This document shows, one piece after another, positions 7,201-13,471 of a stretch of DNA of 16,022 nt. The translations under genes were made by a program, and so were the position numbers. The notes beneath the pieces are model-generated. The model did no database searches, was not told the DNA's origin, and saw nothing but the letters and a program-made list of their open reading frames with translations. Origin of the DNA: an uncultured Alistipes sp. (GTDB lineage: Bacteria > Bacteroidota > Bacteroidia > Bacteroidales > UBA932); the NCBI GenBank assembly GCA_900544195.1, contig UQUJ01000069.1, positions 1 through 16,022 of the forward strand, given 5' to 3'. Every line of letters starts with the position of its first letter. Positions within the stretch are counted from its first letter, which is position 1.

Positions 7201-9762
7201 GGCGTTGAGGCTGTGGCGACCGTGTTTGACAAGAGCTCGGAACTGATCTCGGCCAATGATTGGACCACTGTGCGTTTGGTCTGGTCGGGGGCGGAGAATG
7301 TTTACATTTCAAATTCCACGGGTGGAGTACGTGGCCGGATGACTTATGATGATGACATGGTTGTCGGTTACGGCTCTTTCTCCCGGAATAGCGTGAGGGT
7401 CCGTGGTCTTGGCAGAAGAAGTCCTGCAGTGATGATGGATTCGGTGGCCGACGGCGAGAGCGATGTCCTTCTCGAATCTGCGGCAATGCCGTACGAGATG
7501 TCAAAGAGCGCGTCTGCCGAGGATTCCGGGACGAGGGACGAAGAGACCGGGGTTCAGGACGTTGCCGTTCGCTCGGACTTTGCCTCCTCTTTGGCTTTCG
7601 AGCCGTTCCTGCACCCGGACGCCGACGGGAACATATTCCTGAAATTCAGGACTTCTGACAAGCTTTCGACTTTTGTGGTACAGGTTTGGGCGCACGACAA
7701 ACAGATGAGGAACGCCTCCGTCCGCCGTGAGATGGTCGTGACGGTTCCGGTCAAGGTTTCGGTGGCCGAGCCTAAATATCTTTATAAAGGTGACAGGTTT
7801 GTGCTGCACGCCACTGTGTCAAATGGTTCGGACAAGAGTGTGACCGGAGTTACGTCTTTGCAGACATATTCATCGAAGGATCATGAGGGGATGAAGCCGT
7901 TCGCTTCGTCGTCGAAGAAAGTGACGGTTCCGGCTGGCAGTTCAGTTGAAGTCGCCTTTGATGTCAACCCTAAGGAATATGATGAACTTGGACTGAAATT
8001 GGTCTTCGCTGACAACGCCAAAACGTTCTCGGACGGGGTGTTTGTCAGCCTGCCGGTTCACGAGGCGAAGCAGACTTTGACAGAGTCCCATTCCGCCGTG
8101 CTTCCTGCCGGGGCGGACAAGGCCGCTCTGATCAAACGTCTCGAATCAGAGTTTACCGGCACTACATCCAAAGGTGCTGAGGTTAAGGAAATTGACATCC
8201 GCCAGATGGTTCTGGACGCGGTGCCGTCCAAGATTGAGCCTAAGGGTAAGGATGTTCTGTCTTTGACGGAGGCACTGTATGTCCGTAAGGTCGCTGCCTC
8301 TCTTGGCACTGACGTTGAGTCAGAGATGTCGGACGTGGTTCTCGTGGAGAAGATCAAGGCGTGTCTGAACACTGACGGAGGCTTTGGTTGGTTCGAGGGT
8401 ATGCGCTCCTCTCCGGTCGTGACCGCTGTCGTGCTTGAGCGTCTTGCAAAGATGCGTGATGCAGGCTTTGATTTTGGTGGAATTGATTTGAGGGGTTCTG
8501 TCAAGTGGCTGGACCGTAATCAGTTCCTGCATGGGAATGCGCTCCCTCGCTGGTGCGGCTGGCTGTCAATGGAGCAGTATGCCTACGTCCGCTCGCTGTA
8601 CTCGTCCATGCCGTTTGATGTCTCTCTTCAGACCAAGAACGACAAGTCTGAATACGCCCGTAATTTCAAGGAGTTCAAGAAATCGGTGAAAGACTATCTT
8701 GTGCCTTCCGCGAAAGATGGTCGTGGGCTGAACGGGCAGATTCTTGCCAAGGCTCGCAGAATCAAGACTTTGGCTAATCTGACGGGCAGTGATGGCGGTT
8801 TGTTGTTGGCTTCCGCATGGGGACTGAAACTCTCCGCGGAATCGAAGATGAACCAGTCGATGGCCGCTGATGTCCAGTCGCTTCTTGAATATGCCGTACA
8901 ACATCCTGATGGCGGTTGGTATTATCCTAACGCAGTGATGCCGTTCAGAGGCTTGCTGGAGAGCGAGGCCTATGCGCATTCGATGCTTTGTGACTTGCTG
9001 TCAAGTGAATATGTGGAGGCCGCCCTTCGACACTTCGGCAAGCTCAGTGCAGTGCAGGCTCGTGGATCGGCGAATTCGGTCACTGAGCCTGTCGAAGTTA
9101 CCGCTAAACAGATCGCCGACGGCATACGTCTCTGGCTGATGCTTCAGAAAGAGACTCAGAAATGGGGTGGGGATCCCGCTTTCGTGGATGCCCTCAACTC
9201 CGTGCTGACCGGCCCGGCTGACATCCTTGCGACGAGGGTCGTGAGCCTGACAAAGACATATTCAGTACCTTTCTCAAAGGTGAAGGCCGCAGGAAACGGC
9301 TTCACGGTCGAGCGCCATTTCTACAAAGAGGTAAAGGGCGAGGACGGGAAGAAGAACCGTCTGGAGATATTCCCGGGAATGAAACTCAGTGTTGGTGACA
9401 AGGTGACCGCTGAGTACCGGATCTGGAATCAGGAGAACCGTAGTTTCGTGAAGTTGACCGCTCCTCGCGAGGCGGCTTTCCGCCCGTCTGACCAACTTTC
9501 CGGAGCCTACGGCTGGTGGCTTCGTCCTCTTTCCGTGAACGGAATCTGGTCGGTGACCCCTCAAGGCTACAGAAATGTCAAGACTGACCGCACGGAGTAC
9601 TGGTTCGATGTCTATCCGGAGGAGAAAACAACTGTGACGGAGGACTTCTTCATAACCCAGGAGGGCATATTCACCGCTCCTGTCGTGACGATCGAGTCCC
9701 TCTATGCTCCTCATTATAGGGCGAATGATGCATATTCCGGTGAAGTTAAGACTGTAAAATAA
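4288..9762 (+). CDS. alpha-2-macroglobulin family protein, thioester motif absent
   Basis: This is a giant exported protein of 1824 residues. The N-terminus has two Lys/Asn-flanked hydrophobic turns (about residues 7-27), a Sec signal or membrane anchor with no lipobox. An alpha-helical stretch (30-330) precedes the macroglobulin-like domains. MG2/MG3 begins near residue 512 with EIFTDKSAYNPGEKVEFK, and EFILPTYDLAFD lies near 609-620. The A2M core begins near VRSDFASSLAFEPF (1094 on), and a helical alpha/alpha-toroid starts near ACLNTDGGFGWFEG (1358 on). No CxEQ thioester is present anywhere, so covalent trapping of proteases is not expected. Bacterial A2Ms are thought to protect the envelope from proteases; that role is inferred here. 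A REP-like inverted repeat (9032-9098) is translated in frame within the toroid. The gene precedes the sialidase cluster by 51 nt on the same strand and may be read with it. Its ATG at 4288 is followed by a second ATG. Confidence 0.9.
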   Translation: MMKTNMLITSAMVAIFCLVAITTVAFVRKDNGQNPAKDSLVLTDLWKEYSAAQKADRPKEMASILDAIISKAKAERLNYDFYTAANRKVEIVGNRDWKLREEYDKWLDNEVDEYAEPIVTFYHRRSEGSPASLVDYVLVNKARLQAARNGAFYGDGLDDLWTGMIKDDYEYALWFLAVINRSEKAMSLLGEYVGDSYPKAAYLEYRRMADKNYKYNDQGRAEKMAAARSFADKYAGKAMSLYGKAIVFRGRFDSLSRISDSYAGRRSSDAGLVEASYKSLRNDCRLAEKERLSYSKGIEKDIAGKVNDFKLLMESLDRKEIGIAFEKGVAVLTLRNLAKVDVEFVQDVKGAKPLIRKTVNNPRKSFYVQDTVKVELPKCDDGDYIFTVRNGKVVSKAEWEKKTLSIAVRKDSEKLRFFVADYLTGEPVEKVDLEILRSGKTIAGAKDVELCKDGFTPLPEEIAGSLKNGAASCLVASYRDQDGFLHKTDEHYIYGNSGYVSDQNDDPGTFCEIFTDKSAYNPGEKVEFKAVLYKGDMGKSLHTLEAGVKVKAELVNAEDKTVGNKELTTNEYGSVAGSFDIPSGGRNGHFQVCVTGDGVNSSKGIVVDEFILPTYDLAFDKTDRLFIAGDTVEVTGKVSSFSGHPLSAASVTYSVGRHGRTFASGKLLLDADGSFTVRFGTDDNDGLAFYGVTVKVTDATGETKEFSRMVSALKYFNLAVDVTNASKGDINPSDGAWRGTPFMVSGDKAIVSFGVKDSRGGKVNSPVEVRYLLSDDSGKNLASGETFSGKTEELALPAAGMYLLEVNAEIVREDGRKVTAQTKLMILRVDDSATVLDAKVKNIFKLVGGCADGILKTGEDIKVQFGVGEGPVWAVVELFGDKRQLLEHKMIHLDGKVGEKGSLTEIVYDYKEEYPDAVRLMVFYFRDGSRRMFNQEFRRERKTLELPLAFSSFTDKALPGTEYSLALKSVPGVEAVATVFDKSSELISANDWTTVRLVWSGAENVYISNSTGGVRGRMTYDDDMVVGYGSFSRNSVRVRGLGRRSPAVMMDSVADGESDVLLESAAMPYEMSKSASAEDSGTRDEETGVQDVAVRSDFASSLAFEPFLHPDADGNIFLKFRTSDKLSTFVVQVWAHDKQMRNASVRREMVVTVPVKVSVAEPKYLYKGDRFVLHATVSNGSDKSVTGVTSLQTYSSKDHEGMKPFASSSKKVTVPAGSSVEVAFDVNPKEYDELGLKLVFADNAKTFSDGVFVSLPVHEAKQTLTESHSAVLPAGADKAALIKRLESEFTGTTSKGAEVKEIDIRQMVLDAVPSKIEPKGKDVLSLTEALYVRKVAASLGTDVESEMSDVVLVEKIKACLNTDGGFGWFEGMRSSPVVTAVVLERLAKMRDAGFDFGGIDLRGSVKWLDRNQFLHGNALPRWCGWLSMEQYAYVRSLYSSMPFDVSLQTKNDKSEYARNFKEFKKSVKDYLVPSAKDGRGLNGQILAKARRIKTLANLTGSDGGLLLASAWGLKLSAESKMNQSMAADVQSLLEYAVQHPDGGWYYPNAVMPFRGLLESEAYAHSMLCDLLSSEYVEAALRHFGKLSAVQARGSANSVTEPVEVTAKQIADGIRLWLMLQKETQKWGGDPAFVDALNSVLTGPADILATRVVSLTKTYSVPFSKVKAAGNGFTVERHFYKEVKGEDGKKNRLEIFPGMKLSVGDKVTAEYRIWNQENRSFVKLTAPREAAFRPSDQLSGAYGWWLRPLSVNGIWSVTPQGYRNVKTDRTEYWFDVYPEEKTTVTEDFFITQEGIFTAPVVTIESLYAPHYRANDAYSGEVKTVK
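9032..9098. repeat. REP-like inverted repeat inside the macroglobulin gene
   Basis: The left arm at 9032-9049 (ACTTCGGCAAGCTCAGTG) and the right arm at 9081-9098 (CACTGAGCCTGTCGAAGT) are inverted copies: of 18 pairs, 16 are Watson-Crick, one is G-U and one mismatched, around a 31-base loop. The arm sequence closely matches the TTCGACAAGCTCAGTGACC type of dispersed repeat that I recall from many bacterial genomes. It is read in frame as part of the protein (residues about 1582-1604, including SVTEPVEV), where the composition differs from the surrounding helices. No second copy is visible in the window. Confidence 0.6.
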
Positions 9763-9769
9763 ACCTTTG
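9762..9769 (+). promoter_or_regulatory. possible -7 element for the sialidase cluster
   Basis: AACCTTTG differs from TAnnTTTG at one base and overlaps the last base of the macroglobulin stop codon. Transcription would start near 9776, leaving a leader of about 38 bases that contains a short GCCGG/CCGGC hairpin (9769-9773 with 9786-9790). No TTG lies at the expected -33 spacing. This is weak evidence for an internal promoter. Confidence 0.25.
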
Positions 9770-9813
9770 CCGGGAGAAAGGCTTACCGGCTGTTGACTAA
9801 AAGAGATAATCCG

Positions 9814-11835
9814 ATGAGATCTTTGTTTCTTGGTTGTCTGGCGCTCTTGGCTATGGCCGGCTGTTCGGAACGAACGGATCCCACCCCAGAATTGCTACCT
9901 CTCCCTCAAGAGGTCGTGTGGTCGAAAGGTGCTTTCCAAAAATCTGAAGTAAGTTTGTCTGGAGACCCTTCAGTTGTGGGAATCGTAGGGGAGTGGCTTG
10001 ACGGGGCCGGGATCAAACGCTCGGACACGGCCACCGGAAAAGTGAATGTCCAGCTGGTTGAGCGTATAGATCAAGCCGTTGTCAATCAGGAAGAAGCATA
10101 TAATCTGACTGTCTCTCAGGAAGAGATAAGCATCGAGGCGGTCACGGAAAAAGGTGTCTATTGGGCTGTCCAGACATTGCGCCAGCTGACTGACAGGTCA
10201 ACTCGTGAGGTCAGAATCCCTTGCTGTGAAATCATAGACTGGCCCGCGTTCGGAATCCGTGGCTTTATGCACGACACGGGACGCTCGTACATAAGCCTGG
10301 AGGAAATCAAGCGCGAGATAGAGATCCTTTCGCTCTATAAGATCAACACTTTCCATTGGCATCTGACTGAGAATCAGGCCTGGAGGCTTGAAAGCAAGAT
10401 TTATCCGCAGCTTACCTCCCCTGAGAATATGACCCGTTACCCGGGATGCTGCTATACCCAGGAACAGGTCCGGGAGTTTCTCGATTTCTGCCGCAAGCAT
10501 CATATTCTTGTGATTCCGGAGATAGATATGCCTGGTCACAGCGAGTCTTTCACCAGAACATTCGGGTGCGATATGCAAAGCCCGAAAGGCAAGGGCATCC
10601 TCAAGGAACTTCTTGCCGAGGCGTGCGACCTGTTTGCGGAAGAGCCTTATTTTCATATAGGTACGGATGAAGTCCATTTCAAGGATCCTGATTTCGTCCC
10701 GGAGATGGTGGCTTTGGTGCGCTCGAAGGGCAAGAAGGCGGTCTCTTGGAGTCCTGGTTGTGAATATGCTCCCGGAGAGATTGACATAGCTCAGCTTTGG
10801 AGCTATATGGGCAAGGCCAAGCCTGGGATCCCGTCCATAGACAGCAAGTTCCGCTATGCGAATCATTTTGATCTGTTCGGAGACATCGTGGCTGTCTATA
10901 ACAGCAGGATCTGCAATTCTGAATATGGCAGTGCGGATGCCTTGGGCACCATTATGGCCGTGTGGAATGACCATAAACTGCCGGATGAACGTAATATTCT
11001 GTTGCAGAACGCGTTTTTTCCATATATTCTGGCCATCGCCGAACGTTCGTGGATAGGTGGGGGAAGCGAGTATTTTGACGGCAACGGAGTCATCCTCCCC
11101 GATGAATCAAGTGATGTCTTTAAGAAATTCGCTGATTTCGAGCGTCGTATGCTCTGGCATAAGGACAATTTCCTTAAAGGGGAGCCTTTCCCTTATGTGA
11201 GGCAGACGAACGTTCATTGGGCGGTCACGGACGCTTTTCCTAATGAAGGCGATCTTTCCCGTTCCTTCCCGCCGGAGGACGGAATCTCCGACAGCTATTC
11301 TTTTGAAGGTAAGGAATATGGCGTGCACCGAGTCACCGGGGCAGGAATATACTTGCGCCACTTCTGGAGTTTATGGTATCCGTTCCCGGCTTTGTTCAAG
11401 GATCCGGTCGAGAACAGCACGGCTTATGCTTACACGTGGGTGTATTCACCAAAGGCTCAGGATGTTGGGATGTTGGTTGAGTTCCAAAACTATAGCCGTT
11501 CGGTGAACGATATGCCGCCGCCAGAGGGACGCTGGGACTATCGTGGAAGCCGGATCTGGCTGAATGATCAGGAATTGCTTCCGCCGGCGTGGACGAATTC
11601 CCCGGATGTGAGGAGCCCTGAGATTGACCAAGGTAACGAGAATTGTACCGCTCGTCCGCCGCTTCCTGTCCATCTGAACAAAGGATGGAACAAAGTGTTT
11701 ATGAAATTACCTGTCGGAAAGTTTACGACTCCGGAGATCTGGCTGGTCAAGTGGGCGTTCACGGCTGTGTTCGTCACTCCGGACGGAAGCCGTGCGGTCG
11801 ATGGACTGATCTATTCGCCGGACAAATCAAAATAA
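9814..11835 (+). CDS. GH20 beta-N-acetylhexosaminidase lipoprotein
   Basis: The enzyme removes terminal beta-linked GlcNAc or GalNAc from glycans. From the ATG at 9814 the 673-residue protein starts with a lipoprotein signal ending in LLAMAGC (C17), so it is anchored in the envelope. An in-frame TTG seven codons earlier is less likely because it would add charged residues before the signal. Residues about 25-140 form the small GH20b-type domain. The TIM barrel starts near FGIRGFMHDTGR (R149 conserved), with FHWHLTENQAW, then VIPEIDMPGH and the catalytic pair D285-E286 in HIGTDEV; most relatives have Gly where Thr is found. Later barrel motifs include GTIMAVWND. Residues about 500-673 are a C-terminal beta-rich, aromatic-rich extension, perhaps carbohydrate-binding. 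It is the first gene of the sialidase cluster, 16 nt before nanH. The B. fragilis nanH region has a comparable hexosaminidase (nahA). Confidence 0.9.
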   Translation: MRSLFLGCLALLAMAGCSERTDPTPELLPLPQEVVWSKGAFQKSEVSLSGDPSVVGIVGEWLDGAGIKRSDTATGKVNVQLVERIDQAVVNQEEAYNLTVSQEEISIEAVTEKGVYWAVQTLRQLTDRSTREVRIPCCEIIDWPAFGIRGFMHDTGRSYISLEEIKREIEILSLYKINTFHWHLTENQAWRLESKIYPQLTSPENMTRYPGCCYTQEQVREFLDFCRKHHILVIPEIDMPGHSESFTRTFGCDMQSPKGKGILKELLAEACDLFAEEPYFHIGTDEVHFKDPDFVPEMVALVRSKGKKAVSWSPGCEYAPGEIDIAQLWSYMGKAKPGIPSIDSKFRYANHFDLFGDIVAVYNSRICNSEYGSADALGTIMAVWNDHKLPDERNILLQNAFFPYILAIAERSWIGGGSEYFDGNGVILPDESSDVFKKFADFERRMLWHKDNFLKGEPFPYVRQTNVHWAVTDAFPNEGDLSRSFPPEDGISDSYSFEGKEYGVHRVTGAGIYLRHFWSLWYPFPALFKDPVENSTAYAYTWVYSPKAQDVGMLVEFQNYSRSVNDMPPPEGRWDYRGSRIWLNDQELLPPAWTNSPDVRSPEIDQGNENCTARPPLPVHLNKGWNKVFMKLPVGKFTTPEIWLVKWAFTAVFVTPDGSRAVDGLIYSPDKSK

Positions 11836-11851
11836 CTCATACAATATTCCT

Positions 11852-13471
11852 ATGATGAAAAGAACCTTTTGGCTCATTGCCTTGTCGTTGCTGTCGTTGA
11901 CATTGTCGGCATCAGATTCGTTGAGGATCCATAATCCTCAGATTCCCATCCTGTTGGATCGCATGGACAATGTCCTGTTCCAGATCCGTGTCCCTGACGC
12001 TGTGCAGGGGGATGTGCTCGAATCCTTGACCGTGGAGTTCGGACCGGACACTGATATTAAATCCATGGCCGAGCTGCGTCTTTTCTATTCCGGAACAGAG
12101 GCAGTGCGGCGTCAAGGGCTGCGTTTCAGCCCGGTGGAATATATCTCTGCCCATAATGTGTGGAACACACGTTCCGCCAATCCGTCATATTCAGTGATGC
12201 AGGAGCAGGTCTCGAAGATCGGACGCAAGGTGGTTCTTCATTCCCGCCAGCCTATGGTCGGTGGCATCAATTATTATTGGGTCAGCGTCCGGATGAATCC
12301 CGATGCGTCTTTGCTGACAGAGTTGCGCGCGAGGGTGTCTGAGGTTGTGGTTAACGGGAAGAAAATCCCTGTGGCCTGTGATTCGAGGGAGGTTGTCCGC
12401 AGGATGGGCTACGGCGTGCGTCACGCGGGTGACGACCATTCGATGGCTTACCGTATTCCGGGCTTGGTGACAACCAACTCGGGAAGCCTGATCGGGACCT
12501 ATGACGTTCGTTGGAACAGCAGCGTTGACCTTCAGGAACGCATCGACATCGGTGTGAGCCGAAGCACGGACAAGGGGCAGACCTGGGAACCGATGCGTAT
12601 CGCTATGTCTTTCGCGGACGTCGACGGACTCCCTTCCGGTCAGAACGGGGTAGGGGATCCGGCGGTTCTGGTTGATGAGAAAACGGGAACCATCTGGGTG
12701 ATGGCCGCTTGGACTCACGGAATGGGTAACGGCAGAGCCTGGACTAACTCGATGCCTGGGATGGAACCGATGGAGACCCCGCAGCTGATGCTGGCGCGCA
12801 GCGATGACGACGGACGCACTTGGAGTGAGCCTATCAATATCACGAAGCAAGTCAAGGACCCGTCCTGGTGCTTCCTCCTGCAAGGTCCCGGACGAGGCAT
12901 AACGATGCGTGACGGCACATTGGTGTTCGCGATCCAGTTCATCGACAAGGACAGGATGCCGCACGCCGGAATCATATTCAGCAAGGACCATGGCGAGACC
13001 TGGCATATTCATAATCCCGCCCGTTCCAACACGACGGAGGCCCAGGTGGCTGAGGTTGAGCCTGGAGTGCTGATGCTGAATATGCGGGACAATCGTGGCG
13101 GTGCGCGCGCCGTGATGACAACCAGTGACCTGGGACGCACCTGGAACGAGCACGTCTCGCACAGGACAACCCTCCGTGAGCCGGTCTGTATGGCCAGCCT
13201 GATCGCGGTTCCGGCTGAGAAAAATGTGTCGGGCAAGGATTTGTTGCTGTTCTCCAATCCGGACACGACCGACGGCCGCCGCGACATCACTATAAAAGCC
13301 AGTCTGGACGGCGGAGTGACATGGCCTTACAGCCTGCTGCTCGACGAAGGAGACAGTTGGGGATATTCGTGCCTCACAATGATTGATTCTCAGACTGTTG
13401 GCATCCTTTATGAATCAAGCGTGGCGCACATTACATTTCAGGTGGTCAAATTGAAGGATATTGTAAGATGA
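11852..13471 (+). CDS. nanH: exo-alpha-sialidase (GH33)
   Basis: NanH releases terminal sialic acid from mucins and other glycoconjugates, probably in the periplasm or at the cell surface. The 539-residue protein has a Sec signal (about residues 1-20, ending LTLSAS), then a BNR-associated N-terminal beta domain (about 22-180) as in Bacteroides sialidases. The six-bladed propeller follows. YRIPGL carries the FRIP-type arginine R201. Five Asp-boxes are visible at 238-245, 317-324, 377-384, 425-431 and 484-491 (pattern SxDxGxTW). E396 in TEAQVAEV is the likely catalytic glutamate and Y505 in WGYSCL the likely tyrosine nucleophile. Candidates for the acid/base aspartate lie in the D218-D232 segment. 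Length agrees with B. fragilis NanH. The start is the first of two ATGs. The stop overlaps the esterase start by four bases (ATGA), which suggests translational coupling. Confidence 0.95.
   Translation: MMKRTFWLIALSLLSLTLSASDSLRIHNPQIPILLDRMDNVLFQIRVPDAVQGDVLESLTVEFGPDTDIKSMAELRLFYSGTEAVRRQGLRFSPVEYISAHNVWNTRSANPSYSVMQEQVSKIGRKVVLHSRQPMVGGINYYWVSVRMNPDASLLTELRARVSEVVVNGKKIPVACDSREVVRRMGYGVRHAGDDHSMAYRIPGLVTTNSGSLIGTYDVRWNSSVDLQERIDIGVSRSTDKGQTWEPMRIAMSFADVDGLPSGQNGVGDPAVLVDEKTGTIWVMAAWTHGMGNGRAWTNSMPGMEPMETPQLMLARSDDDGRTWSEPINITKQVKDPSWCFLLQGPGRGITMRDGTLVFAIQFIDKDRMPHAGIIFSKDHGETWHIHNPARSNTTEAQVAEVEPGVLMLNMRDNRGGARAVMTTSDLGRTWNEHVSHRTTLREPVCMASLIAVPAEKNVSGKDLLLFSNPDTTDGRRDITIKASLDGGVTWPYSLLLDEGDSWGYSCLTMIDSQTVGILYESSVAHITFQVVKLKDIVR

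Noticed and set aside
9793..9813. TTG start for the hexosaminidase
   Set aside because: It would put TKRDNP before the lipoprotein signal; the ATG at 9814 gives a compact signal with lipobox ending at C17.
10198..10974. 258-residue open frame on the minus strand inside the hexosaminidase gene
   Set aside because: Antisense to the GH20 barrel with catalytic motifs; no independent start signal or promoter.
12191..13162. 323-residue open frame on the minus strand inside nanH
   Set aside because: Antisense shadow of the Asp-box region; His/Arg-rich composition and no recognisable motif.
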